Source: an uncultured Flavobacteriales bacterium
GTDB lineage: Bacteria; Bacteroidota; Bacteroidia; Flavobacteriales; Weeksellaceae
DNA: 64,000 bases
Reading direction: 5' to 3'
Assembly: GCA_937973555.1 (NCBI GenBank)
Contig: CALJKL010000078.1
Coordinates: 1-64,000, forward strand
Each line of letters opens with the position of its first letter. The first letter of the stretch is position 1. The position numbers and the translations under genes are program-made. Under the pieces are notes generated by a model. That model was not told where the DNA came from and searched no databases. It saw nothing but the letters and a program-made list of their open reading frames with translations. Shown piece after piece: positions 50,353-59,076 of the stretch.

Positions 50353-52554
50353 TTAAAATTTTACTTTAAAAACTTTGGTTTCACCATTTCTGATGATGGT
50401 TACCTCCTTTTCGTCTCCAGCATTAATTTTGGCCAGACAATCCATGTAAGAATAAACCTCTGTGATTTTACAATCTCCAATTTGGGTAAGAATATCGCCA
50501 GCCATTATTCCGGCAATGGCAGCGGGTCTATTATCTGTAACTCCATCTATATGCAAACCGTCTTTGGAGTCGGCATAACTTGGCATAATGCCTAGCGTTA
50601 CCTTATATTTCGGCACAGATTTAGAAGCCGTAGTTTTGGTTTTGGTAAAAGGGATTTCAGCTTTCTCAGAAAGTTCACTCGAGATTCTGAAAACATATTC
50701 TGTAATGGTTTTTACACCTTCAAAATTTATTTTATCGGCATCATCGCTTGGTTTATGATAGTCTGCATGCGTACCGGTAAACATAAAAAGTACCGGGATG
50801 TCTTTCAAGTAAAAACTTGTATGGTCGCTAGGGCCTACACCTGCTTCATCCAATGTGATATTGTAACCTCCAGGTTTCAGTTTCTTTACCATGTCTGGGA
50901 AAATAGGGGAGCTGCCTACACCGCCTACTGTAAGGTTTTTGTCTTTATCCAATCTTCCCACCATATCCATATTAATCATGGCAGATACATTTTGATATTG
51001 AGTTTTTATATTTTCAGCCAACTTTTTAGAACCAATTAGTCCATCTTCTTCTGCTGAGAAAAGCGCAAAAACATAATTTGCCTTTTCTCTGGTTTTATTT
51101 TTGGTGAAAATTCTAGCCAGTTCCATTACGGCAGTTACACCAGATGCATTATCATCGGCCCCGTTGTGTATCATTCCGTCAGAATTGACAAGTGTAGAGT
51201 GGTGATGCTCATTAAGTCCAAGATGATCAAAATGTGCCCCGATAATGATGGTTTTTGCAGCTTTATTGTCAAGATATCCAATAACGTTTCTTCCCGAAGT
51301 ATTTAGAGAAGAATTTTCATCATGAGGATTCATTTTTACTGAATATTCAAAAGGCTGAATACTGGTCTTTAGGCCCAATTTTTTGAAATAATCAGACAGA
51401 TAGTTTGCAGCTTTTTTTTCACCTTCACTGCCTGCCAATCTGCCCTTCAAATCATCGCTTGCCAAATAGGAAAGATGGTTTTTAAGATTTTCTTCGTTAA
51501 TGTTTTCAGCTTCGTCCGTTTCTACCCAATCTGCAATAAAGACATTGGTTTCTCTTGGCTTAGATTGATCTCTATTACTGCTGAAAACCAATTTTTTACC
51601 ATCTCTTGAAAACATCGGGAAGGCATTGAACTCACTTTCGTAGGTTATCTGTTTCAAGTTTTTACCATCAATACCGATGGTGTACAATTGAAAATCATAA
51701 CCTCTGGTAGAATGATGGTTGCTGGAGAAGATAATCCTTTTATCATTGGGTGTAAAATAAGGTGCCCAATTGGCTTTTCCAAGGTGGGTAATCTGTTTTA
51801 ATCCGGTACCGTCGGCATTGATGGTATAGATTTCCATGCTGGTAGGGGCTACCAAATTTTGAGCAAGCAGATCTTTGTATTCTTTTACCTCTTCTTGGGT
51901 CTTAGGCCTCGAGGCACGGAAAACGATCTTCTTGGAATCATGAGAAAAAAATGCACCACCATCATATCCTAATCCCGAAGTCAGCTGCTTAAGGTTTTTG
52001 CCGTCAATATCCATGGTCCAGAGTTCCAAATCGCCACTTCTGGTAGAAGTAAATACTATTTTCTTACCATCAGGAGAAAGTGTAGCTTCAGCATCGTATC
52101 CTGGAGAATTGGTTAATTTTTTAGTAATGTTTCCCTTCAAATCTGCCACATAAATGTCAAATTCAGGGTAAATTGCCCACAAATATTTTCCTCCCATAGG
52201 AACAGGAGGAGCAGGACAAGCGGCAGAGCTTTCATGCGTAGAAGCATATAGTATATGCTTGTTATCTGGCATGAAATAAGAGCAGGTAGTTCTTCCTTTT
52301 CCTGTTGAAGCCAATTGCAAATTTTCAGATTTTTTATTGAAATCTTTAGCTAAATCATACAGAAAAATCTGGTCGCATTCTATTCCAGCACTTTTATTGG
52401 TAACCTGCATGGTGAGAAATTTACCATCAGGAGAAAAATAGGCTTCTGCATTGTCTCCGCCATCGGTAATTTTCGTGATGTTTTTTAAGTTTCTTTCCTG
52501 TGAAAATAACGCGGCACTGGTAAAGAGTGCCAAAAAGATATGTTTTTTCTTCAT
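50353..52554 (-). CDS. Exported M28 peptidase with beta-propeller and PDZ domains
   Basis: This 733-residue protein has a signal peptide (KKHIFLALFTSAALFS). Residues 25-350 form PD40/TolB-like propeller repeats (AYFSPDGKFLTM, ATLSPDGKKIVFTSTRSGD, MFSRDGKKLVFSSNRDQS). Residues 360-620 form an M28 zinc peptidase: IIGAHFDHLGL, NGADDNASGVTAVMEL, ALFSAEEDGLIGS, MINMDMVGRL and GPSDHTSFYL, then HADYHKPSD. The last ~90 residues are a PDZ domain (VTDNRPAAIAGIMAGDILTQ). The catalytic Asp and metal ligands are present. It would degrade peptides in the periplasm or at the surface. It is 9 nt from tamL on the same strand. Confidence 0.9.
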   Translation of the reverse strand: MKKKHIFLALFTSAALFSQERNLKNITKITDGGDNAEAYFSPDGKFLTMQVTNKSAGIECDQIFLYDLAKDFNKKSENLQLASTGKGRTTCSYFMPDNKHILYASTHESSAACPAPPVPMGGKYLWAIYPEFDIYVADLKGNITKKLTNSPGYDAEATLSPDGKKIVFTSTRSGDLELWTMDIDGKNLKQLTSGLGYDGGAFFSHDSKKIVFRASRPKTQEEVKEYKDLLAQNLVAPTSMEIYTINADGTGLKQITHLGKANWAPYFTPNDKRIIFSSNHHSTRGYDFQLYTIGIDGKNLKQITYESEFNAFPMFSRDGKKLVFSSNRDQSKPRETNVFIADWVETDEAENINEENLKNHLSYLASDDLKGRLAGSEGEKKAANYLSDYFKKLGLKTSIQPFEYSVKMNPHDENSSLNTSGRNVIGYLDNKAAKTIIIGAHFDHLGLNEHHHSTLVNSDGMIHNGADDNASGVTAVMELARIFTKNKTREKANYVFALFSAEEDGLIGSKKLAENIKTQYQNVSAMINMDMVGRLDKDKNLTVGGVGSSPIFPDMVKKLKPGGYNITLDEAGVGPSDHTSFYLKDIPVLFMFTGTHADYHKPSDDADKINFEGVKTITEYVFRISSELSEKAEIPFTKTKTTASKSVPKYKVTLGIMPSYADSKDGLHIDGVTDNRPAAIAGIMAGDILTQIGDCKITEVYSYMDCLAKINAGDEKEVTIIRNGETKVFKVKF

Positions 52555-52563
52555 AAAAATTGA

Positions 52564-55125
52564 TTAGAAAGGATATCCAATTGAAAAATTGAATGTTGGT
52601 TTTAGTGGTTGAATGCTACTGATTACCCATCTTTCGCCTTTTGGTAGATTAGGATCATGTAGTTTATATGCAAAATCGAATCTTGCTACGATGTAAGCAA
52701 TTTTAATTCTTAGTCCCAGTCCTGAGCCTAATCCCATTTGGGAAATAAATTTGTTGAATTTAAATTCGTCTCCAATTCCATTGTCTTTAAGACTCCAAAT
52801 ATTTCCGGCATCTGCAAAAACAGCGCCCTCAAACATATCGCTTATAGGGAAACGGTATTCAATATTTGAGGTCAGTTTTACATTATCCATCATGTAGGCT
52901 CTTACCCTTTTGTCGATTTGAGTATCGGCAGGACCTAGTCCTCCAAAAGCTACCCACGCTCTAATATCATTGCTCCCTCCATTGAAATAAGAACGGATGA
53001 AGGGTAAATCACTGGAATTTCCATAAGGGATACCTACTCCTATAAACTGACGAACGATGAACTGATGGTTTCTATTGAAGGTAAAATATTTTCGGGTATC
53101 AATATCAAATTTTACAAACTGAGAAATGGGAATTCCAAAAACGGTTTTACTGGCATTGATGATACCTGTTTCGTTATTATTTTTACTGAAAAGACTTAGC
53201 ATGTTTCCGGCAAATTCTATTTTGGCATCAAAAAAGAATGGGTTTTTGTAACCTTTTTTACCAATTTCATTATAAATGAAATTATAAGAAAAAGAGTTGA
53301 TTAGCACATCCTGGGTAAGGCGGTCTTTTTTGATGACTGATTGCCTGAAATTGAGCAATAATTGCTGGCCATCAGCATTTAAGGTGCTATGGAAAGATCC
53401 GTCATTTAAAACCAATTTAGAAAAATCTTCTATGCTCAGATTAGGATCTACGTTAGGGTTGTATTGTTTGTATAAGCTGAAAATATCATCCTTAATGGCT
53501 CTTTCTGCGTCGAAATAATCATAATATCGGTCTTTGTTTCTGGTAAAAGAAAACTGGGTGTTGAATGCAGAAAATCTATGTGAAATAACATCATTAACTG
53601 TAAGGAAATAATTAAGCCCTCCATTGAGGTTTGTTCTGTCCATTCCGATGTTATTCTGCACTGAAGCTCCAATATTGAAAATGGTGACAGGAGAATATTT
53701 GTTAGGGACAAAGTTTTCTGTCCTGAAAGGAAGAAGCAGTCTTGGGAAATTTAAACCTAACTGAAGTGAATATTCTGAGGCATTGAATTTTGCCTGAGGA
53801 TTTTTTTCATCATATACCGTACCGAATGTTCCCGAAACGCTTCCTGTAAAATTTTCTGCTCCACCAAATAAATTTCTTGCAGTCAATTCTGCAGATGGTG
53901 AGAAACCAAAGTTCAGGATTTGAGAATAATGTAAATCTATTGCGGTTTTAATATTGTATTTGGGTAATGGTATTAATTTATACCTTACATTAATGATAGT
54001 ATCATTGGGATTATTATCATCTTTAGGTCCCGCTTCATAACTGGCAATATTGAAATTATTGAGGGAGAGGAAGTTTCTTTTGGTAAGGTCAAGGTTTTTT
54101 TGATTATAAACTTCTCCTCTTTTTATTGTAATGGGTCTCCAAAGGGCTTTTAAATTATATTGGTCGTCAATTCTTTTAATATTGACATCCTTATATTCAG
54201 CGTTTTCTTGTGGTTTATCGGTAATTTTTTCAAGATATTGTATTTCTATATCACCTATTGTATATTGTTTGTAAGGCGTTTTAATAGAATCTTTCAGAAT
54301 ATCCATAGTAAGAGGCACCTTTTTTCTACTTTTGAGGGTGTCTGCGGTAAAATAAATCTCGCCGCCGTCTTTATTGAAGCTATAAAATCCCCTTTCCTGC
54401 ATCAGGTTGGTAATTCTTTTTACCTCTTCTTCCAGGTTTTCTTGGTTCAGAACAGTACCAGATTTTACAAAACTTTCACTTATTTTCTGTTCGTAAATGT
54501 TTTTAATGTTTTCGTAAGGAATATTGTAAGAATAACTGCTGATGTAGGTTGGATCTTTGTGGGTGATTTTATAATTGGCTTCTGCTTTTTTGGAAGCAGA
54601 ATCTAATTTGTGAGAAAAATCTACTTTAGCATCCCAAAATCCTTTATATACCAAATATTTTCTAATGGAAGTGGCACTTGTTTCTGTTTTTCCTTCTTCT
54701 AAAATGACTGGAGGCTTACCGAAAGTATGGAAAAATCTGCTTGCAAATATGCTTTTTCCTACATATTCCGGATGGTTGTATTTTCTAAAAAGAGAATCTC
54801 TTAGATTTTGGTTTCTCATGTCTCCAGGAAACGTCATGTACTCCCTTAAGATACTGTCATATTTAGGGTTAGATTGATTGTAAAGCCATAACCCAACAGG
54901 AAAAAGATAAAGGATTTTTTTATTTGGTTTTTGACTTACATAATTAGGAATGACATCTTTATAGAGATGATTGTCTATATATTCAAAATTGTTTTTGGTA
55001 AGCAGGTATTTTCCTTGAGGTACTTTTTTGGTACTGTTACAGGCATATAGAAACCAGATGAGAATTGCAAATGCAAAAAATATGTGGTACTTTTGAATAT
55101 ATTTAAAGAAATGCTTACCGCCCAT
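52564..55125 (-). CDS. tamL: TamL-type lipidated outer membrane protein (BamA/TamA family)
   Basis: This 853-residue protein has a hydrophobic signal ending with the lipobox FLYACNSTKK, so it is lipidated. POTRA-like domains cover about 100-330 (RKYLVYKGFWDAKVDFSHK, TVLNQENLEEEVKRI, then ERGFYSF). The rest is an outer-membrane beta barrel, with FGGLGPADTQIDKRVRAYM near residue 750, containing the VRG-like segment region, and the terminal FNFSIGYPF ends in Phe as in BAM substrates. The lipidated TamA form is known as TamL in Bacteroidota. No tamB is in the window. Confidence 0.88.
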   Translation of the reverse strand: MGGKHFFKYIQKYHIFFAFAILIWFLYACNSTKKVPQGKYLLTKNNFEYIDNHLYKDVIPNYVSQKPNKKILYLFPVGLWLYNQSNPKYDSILREYMTFPGDMRNQNLRDSLFRKYNHPEYVGKSIFASRFFHTFGKPPVILEEGKTETSATSIRKYLVYKGFWDAKVDFSHKLDSASKKAEANYKITHKDPTYISSYSYNIPYENIKNIYEQKISESFVKSGTVLNQENLEEEVKRITNLMQERGFYSFNKDGGEIYFTADTLKSRKKVPLTMDILKDSIKTPYKQYTIGDIEIQYLEKITDKPQENAEYKDVNIKRIDDQYNLKALWRPITIKRGEVYNQKNLDLTKRNFLSLNNFNIASYEAGPKDDNNPNDTIINVRYKLIPLPKYNIKTAIDLHYSQILNFGFSPSAELTARNLFGGAENFTGSVSGTFGTVYDEKNPQAKFNASEYSLQLGLNFPRLLLPFRTENFVPNKYSPVTIFNIGASVQNNIGMDRTNLNGGLNYFLTVNDVISHRFSAFNTQFSFTRNKDRYYDYFDAERAIKDDIFSLYKQYNPNVDPNLSIEDFSKLVLNDGSFHSTLNADGQQLLLNFRQSVIKKDRLTQDVLINSFSYNFIYNEIGKKGYKNPFFFDAKIEFAGNMLSLFSKNNNETGIINASKTVFGIPISQFVKFDIDTRKYFTFNRNHQFIVRQFIGVGIPYGNSSDLPFIRSYFNGGSNDIRAWVAFGGLGPADTQIDKRVRAYMMDNVKLTSNIEYRFPISDMFEGAVFADAGNIWSLKDNGIGDEFKFNKFISQMGLGSGLGLRIKIAYIVARFDFAYKLHDPNLPKGERWVISSIQPLKPTFNFSIGYPF

Positions 55126-55839
55126 AAAATAAAATTATTTCAGTCTTTAGACAAAAAGAAATTTAGACAAAAATACAATTTGTTTTTGGTTGAAGGCAAT
55201 AAAATTATTGCTGAACTCAAAAATTCTCATTATAAAGTTAATGAAATTTTTAGTTGCGAACCTGCAAAACTAGATTTTTTAAAAACTGAATCTCATCTTA
55301 TTACAGAAAGAGAACTCCAAAAAATTAGTTTTCTTCAAACTCCTAAAGATTCTGTAGCGGTAGTAGAAATGCCAGAACCATCTCTTCTGGAAAATAAGAA
55401 TATCCAAATCATCTTAGACGGAATACAAGATCCTGGAAACTTGGGAACCATCATCAGATTGTGCGATTGGTTTGGGATAGAACAGATAATCTGCAGTGAA
55501 GACACTGTAGATCTCTACAATCCAAAGGTTATACAAGCCACCAAAGGCTCTTTTACAAGGGTAAATGTTTTTTATACCAATCTACAGCAATTTTTGAAGG
55601 ATTCAGATGCTGTACATATCGGTACAGATATGGTAGGAGAAAATTTTTATACCTATAAGTTTCCTGAAAAATTTAATTTGATTTTAGGCAACGAAGGCAA
55701 TGGCATGAGACCGGAAATAGAGCAGTTGGTTTCTCAAAACATCACCATCCCGAGATTTGGGAAAACCAAATCTACAGAAAGTCTTAATGTTTCTATGGCT
55801 GCAGGGATTATTTTGGGGCAAATCTTTTCCAAAAAATAA
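55111..55839 (+). CDS. SpoU/TrmH family RNA methyltransferase
   Basis: The protein has 242 residues from the ATG at 55111 (MLTAHKIKLFQSL); an earlier start at 55084 would lengthen the overlap with tamL and is unlike the family. The N-terminal substrate-binding domain (FLVEGNKIIAELKNSHYKV) is followed by the SPOUT knot: ILDGIQDPGNLGTIIRLCDW near residue 100, LILGNEGNGMRPEIEQL and RFGKTKSTESLNVSMAAGI at the C-terminus, all diagnostic. It 2'-O-methylates tRNA or 23S rRNA; which one cannot be told. Its start overlaps tamL by 15 nt on the other strand. Confidence 0.93.
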   Translation: MLTAHKIKLFQSLDKKKFRQKYNLFLVEGNKIIAELKNSHYKVNEIFSCEPAKLDFLKTESHLITERELQKISFLQTPKDSVAVVEMPEPSLLENKNIQIILDGIQDPGNLGTIIRLCDWFGIEQIICSEDTVDLYNPKVIQATKGSFTRVNVFYTNLQQFLKDSDAVHIGTDMVGENFYTYKFPEKFNLILGNEGNGMRPEIEQLVSQNITIPRFGKTKSTESLNVSMAAGIILGQIFSKK

Positions 55840-55896
55840 TTTCAAAGAATATATTGAAAATTAATATCTTGCATCTTATATTTAACATAATAATTA

Positions 55897-56826
55897 ATGC
55901 AGAAGCTCGCTTTTTTTATTAATCCTACGATTAGACATTTCAAAAAAATAGAAATTGACATTCAGCATCATTTCAGTTCTTTCGACTATAAATTCTTTAT
56001 TTCAGAATTTTCCGGACATTTTTTAACGTTACCCCAAAAAGCGGCAGATGAAGGTTTTACGCATTTTATTGCGGTAGGTGGTGATGGTACTTTAAATGAG
56101 GTGGTAAATGGGATCATCAATTCCTTTAAAACAGAAGAGGGGTGCGACTGGGCAAAAATAAAGGAAATCAAAATCGGGATTTTGCCCTCCGGCAGTGGAA
56201 ATGATTTTGTAAAAAACTTAGGATATAAAACCCTAGACGAACTGAAAAACCTAATTAATAGAGATTCTTCAGGTTTAGTAGATGTAGGTTTTGCAGAATA
56301 TCTAGACAGAGGGATGAACAAAGCAGAACGCTTTTTCATTAATGTTTCAGATGTTGGAATAGGGGGTGAGGTGGTTATCAATAAAGAAAAATTGCCAATG
56401 GCATTGCCTGGAGAAGTCAACTATTTTTTGGCTATCGTTTCTACTTTTTTAACCTATAAAAAGAAGTTGATAAATGTAAAGGCAAAAGAATTTAATTGGG
56501 AAGGTACGGTATTGAATTTTGTAATTGCCAATGCCAAATATTTTGGCAATTCTATTGGTATTGCTCCTCATGCCGAAATATCAGATGGTAAATTTGCTAT
56601 TACCAATATCGGAAATATCAGTTTGAAAGATTATTTCATGAATATAGGCACTGCTAAAAAATGTAAGAAAATAATCCATCCAGAAGTTTTTTATACAGAA
56701 TCTGAAGAACTGCTGATAGAAAATGCGGATAAAAGACCTCTCACCATTGATATGGATGGAGAATTTATAGGTTATGCTCCTGTAAAATTTACCTGTCTGA
56801 AACAGAAACTGAATTTTCTACAATAA
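55897..56826 (+). CDS. Diacylglycerol/lipid kinase (YegS/DagK family)
   Basis: This 309-residue protein of the DagK catalytic family opens with LAFFINPTIRHFKKIEIDI. AVGGDGTLNEVVNGI near residue 62 is the glycine-rich nucleotide loop (GGDGT), and GILPSGSGNDFVKNLG near 95 is the second signature. DVGIGGEVVINKE and the C-terminal IDMDGEFIGYAPVKF strands follow. It phosphorylates a lipid such as diacylglycerol or ceramide. It ends 25 nt from the convergent MscS gene. Confidence 0.93.
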   Translation: MQKLAFFINPTIRHFKKIEIDIQHHFSSFDYKFFISEFSGHFLTLPQKAADEGFTHFIAVGGDGTLNEVVNGIINSFKTEEGCDWAKIKEIKIGILPSGSGNDFVKNLGYKTLDELKNLINRDSSGLVDVGFAEYLDRGMNKAERFFINVSDVGIGGEVVINKEKLPMALPGEVNYFLAIVSTFLTYKKKLINVKAKEFNWEGTVLNFVIANAKYFGNSIGIAPHAEISDGKFAITNIGNISLKDYFMNIGTAKKCKKIIHPEVFYTESEELLIENADKRPLTIDMDGEFIGYAPVKFTCLKQKLNFLQ

Positions 56827-56851
56827 AAAAGAATTCTAATAAGGAATGCTT

Positions 56852-57709
56852 TTATTCTTTGGGAGTTTTTTCTGCTTTTGCAGAATCTTCTTTATTTTCT
56901 TTTAAGACTACCTTATTATCTTTTAAATATTGAATAATTTTGAATAATACATCAGATTTTAAACTGTTTCCTGGAGCCGTTACATCAGTGGTTTTAAACC
57001 AATACGCAACGCGTAACTTTATTTTTTCGCCATCAATTTCTTGAATGTAAATGGTAGATTTGGGTTCTTTTTCTATTTCTTCAAAAGAATTGATAATTGC
57101 TAAAATATCTTTCATTATCGTTTCCAGATCCTCAAAAAAGGCTATATTCAGCGTTACTTCACTTCTCAATAACTGGTTATAAGTGAAGTTCTCTAATGGA
57201 TTTTTAAGAATGATAGAATTAGGAATAAAAACATCTTTTCCATCTAGGGTTTTGATATTGGTTTCTCTTAAAGACATTTTCTTAACTCTGCCCCTCATTC
57301 CTTCCACTTCTATTAGGTCACCTATTTTAAAAGGCCTTCTGAATGCCATTAGAATTCCGGCTAAGAAATTTTCGCCGATGTCCTTCAATGCAAAACCTAT
57401 TATAAAAGTGGTAAGTGCTGTTCCTGCAAGTATTTTATCTGTAATATCCTTAAATCCAAGAATTCCCAAACAAACTACTATGAGCAAAAGGGTAAGGACA
57501 AAGGAGACAATGTTCACCAAAAAGTCTGTAACAATAGAGTTTTTTGATTTTTCATTAAGAAATCTTGTTGCAATTTTAGTGGCCTGTTTTATAATAAACA
57601 AACCTACTAGAAAAACAATTATTGCAAAAATAATAGAAGGAATGGCATTTTGTAAATTTTGCATTGCTGATTCAGCATTACTGCCAAAATTGGTAATCTC
57701 TTTTTTCAA
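56852..57709 (-). CDS. MscS-type mechanosensitive channel
   Basis: This 285-residue channel of the small MscS type has three hydrophobic segments (IIFAIIVFLVGLFIIKQ; VSFVLTLLLIVVCLGILGF; ALTTFIIGFALKDIGENFLA with the pore-lining TM3). The beta domain (FKIGDLIEVEGMRGRVKKMS and LDGKDVFIPNSIILKNPLEN) is typical, and a charged C-terminal tail follows. It opens under hypo-osmotic stress. It is the last gene of a four-gene minus-strand block with the YtxH, holin-X and repeat proteins. Confidence 0.92.
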   Translation of the reverse strand: MKKEITNFGSNAESAMQNLQNAIPSIIFAIIVFLVGLFIIKQATKIATRFLNEKSKNSIVTDFLVNIVSFVLTLLLIVVCLGILGFKDITDKILAGTALTTFIIGFALKDIGENFLAGILMAFRRPFKIGDLIEVEGMRGRVKKMSLRETNIKTLDGKDVFIPNSIILKNPLENFTYNQLLRSEVTLNIAFFEDLETIMKDILAIINSFEEIEKEPKSTIYIQEIDGEKIKLRVAYWFKTTDVTAPGNSLKSDVLFKIIQYLKDNKVVLKENKEDSAKAEKTPKE

Positions 57710-57711
57710 AA

Positions 57712-58215
57712 CTAAATGATTTTATTTAAACTTTCAAGTACTTCTTTCTGCTGAAATTCGTCTAGTTTTTGTCTTAAAAATTTCAGTAAGAAAGGGGCAA
57801 AGTGTATAATAGCCAACCCAATAAGTCTTCTTCTCCATTTTCTATGGAAAAGAGATTTTTTTACATAGCCTGTAATTATGGAGGCTAGCCCTAATTGTAG
57901 TGCATTATCTGCGATCTTGCCGACAAGATTTTCTGTCTTGAGTGCTATTTTTTCTTTTCCTTGTTCGTTTACTTTTGTTTCTATAAAATGGTCTGAAACA
58001 CCTCCCGTAATAAAACTCAAAATGTTTTTTGCCTGTAAACCTATTTTATGAATTCCGTTTTCATCTATTCTATCGGTAAGAAACTGATCTGTAAACCCTT
58101 CAGTAAGGGCACTGAAACTTTCTTTAGGGTTTTTAAAAGTTAACTTATCTTCTATCTCAGAAATGTCTTTTTTAAGCATTTCCTTACGAGTATTGAGGTC
58201 TGCCAAATTTTTCAT
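57712..58215 (-). CDS. Protein with two adjacent 32-residue repeats
   Basis: This 167-residue protein is not a family I can name. Residues 38-69 and 70-101 are two abutting 32-residue copies: TEGFTDQFLTDRIDENG then IHKIGLQAKNILSFI, versus TGGVSDHFIETKVNEQG then KEKIALKTENLVGKI. A hydrophobic helix (IGLAIIHFAPFLLKFL) follows near 136-151, preceded by a basic run (FHRKWRRRL). An N-terminal helix (RKEMLKKDISEIEDKL) may be coiled. It starts 10 nt after the holin-like gene and ends 2 nt before mscS, so a shared envelope function is likely. Function unknown. Confidence 0.75.
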   Translation of the reverse strand: MKNLADLNTRKEMLKKDISEIEDKLTFKNPKESFSALTEGFTDQFLTDRIDENGIHKIGLQAKNILSFITGGVSDHFIETKVNEQGKEKIALKTENLVGKIADNALQLGLASIITGYVKKSLFHRKWRRRLIGLAIIHFAPFLLKFLRQKLDEFQQKEVLESLNKII

Positions 58216-58225
58216 TTCTCCGAAT

Positions 58226-58537
58226 TTATTTATTGTAAAAATTGTTGATGGCTTTGTTTACAATCAGACTTTTGATTCTATTTCTAAAAAGATAAATGAG
58301 TAGAATCAATAAAAAATAGAAGACTGCCAAAAGTAAAAATCCATAAGCGTAATTTTGTAGCAATTCACCTATTAAAAGACCAATGCCTATATTTAGCAAT
58401 AATAATAAAAAGAGGAGCAGTACAAAAATAGCTACAAATGGAGCAGCGGCACCAATAGTATTAAATATTTTTTCTGAAGCATTAAGTTTTAATAGCTCTA
58501 TGCGTTTTTCAAAATATTCCTTTATTAGATTTACCAT
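58226..58537 (-). CDS. Holin-X superfamily membrane protein
   Basis: This 103-residue protein has two long membrane segments (GAAAPFVAIFVLLLFLLLLLN and NYAYGFLLLAVFYFLLILLIYLF) and a basic C-terminus. It resembles the Phage_holin_3/Actinobacterial holin-X superfamily, which is common outside phages in envelope-stress clusters next to YtxH and mscS-type genes. I do not call it phage-derived. Confidence 0.78.
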   Translation of the reverse strand: MVNLIKEYFEKRIELLKLNASEKIFNTIGAAAPFVAIFVLLLFLLLLLNIGIGLLIGELLQNYAYGFLLLAVFYFLLILLIYLFRNRIKSLIVNKAINNFYNK

Positions 58538-58562
58538 AATGTATTACTTTTTTTAAAGTTAC

Positions 58563-58589
58563 AAAAAAAGGAACTTACTTATAAGCTCC
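58563..58589 (-). terminator. Terminator hairpin between the YtxH and holin-like genes
   Basis: On the minus strand the stem GGAGCTTA / TAAGTTCC, with one G-T pair, is followed by TTTTTTTG. It separates the ytxH transcript from the next genes, at least in part. Confidence 0.7.
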
Positions 58590-58612
58590 TTTATAGAATT
58601 TTAGAAAACTTT

Positions 58613-58957
58613 TTATTTCAAAGCATCCAGTTCGTTTTCTACATCTTTTAGTATTTCAGAAGCTTTTGATGCTGCTGTAGATTTGTATTTATCGAAACTG
58701 TCTTTTACATTAGATACCATTTTGTCTATGTTTTCTTTCGCTTTTTCAGAAATTGAACCATATTCTGATTTTACTTTTTCAGATATTTTTTCGTATTCGT
58801 CTAATGCTTGGTCTTTAAAGTCGTTTGCTTTGGCCTTTATTTTTTTTCTTGTTTCTTTACCTTCTTCAGGGGCGTATAACATACCTATTACTATACCTAC
58901 TGCAGCACCTGCTAAAAGACCTGCAATAATACCTGCACTTTTTTTACCTTTTGCCAT
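58613..58957 (-). CDS. YtxH domain protein
   Basis: This 114-residue protein has a Gly/Ala-rich membrane segment (IIAGLLAGAAVGIVIGMLYAP) followed by an EEGKETRKKIKAKAND-type amphipathic helix, the hallmark of YtxH. The remainder is Lys/Glu/Ser-rich and helical (EYEKISEKVKSEYG and repeats). YtxH proteins are general-stress membrane proteins of unknown mechanism. It is first in the minus-strand block with the holin-like, repeat and MscS genes. Confidence 0.85.
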   Translation of the reverse strand: MAKGKKSAGIIAGLLAGAAVGIVIGMLYAPEEGKETRKKIKAKANDFKDQALDEYEKISEKVKSEYGSISEKAKENIDKMVSNVKDSFDKYKSTAASKASEILKDVENELDALK

Positions 58958-59014
58958 TTTATTTAGATTTTAGTGTTCGTAATTTTATATTTTTAGTAAA
59001 ATTTATTTCAAAAT

Positions 59015-59040
59015 TTATATATCAAATATAACGAAAAACT
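59015..59040 (-). promoter_or_regulatory. Putative ytxH promoter
   Basis: On the minus strand TATATTTG (59030-59023) fits TAnnTTTG, about 65 nt before the ATG. A stress-sigma promoter is possible but cannot be seen. Confidence 0.4.
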
Positions 59041-59076
59041 TACAAATTATAGTATAAAATAATGAATAGAATCTAT

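Noticed and set aside
54160..54606. 148-residue Phe-rich frame antisense to tamL
   Set aside because: Composition reflects the reverse of Lys/Glu codons; no start signal or motif.
57183..57719. 178-residue frame antisense to mscS
   Set aside because: It lies wholly over mscS, which has clear family motifs; its composition is that of a shadow frame.
58226..58537. Prophage remnant suggested by a holin-like gene
   Set aside because: No other phage gene is near; holin-X-type proteins are common in chromosomal stress clusters with YtxH.
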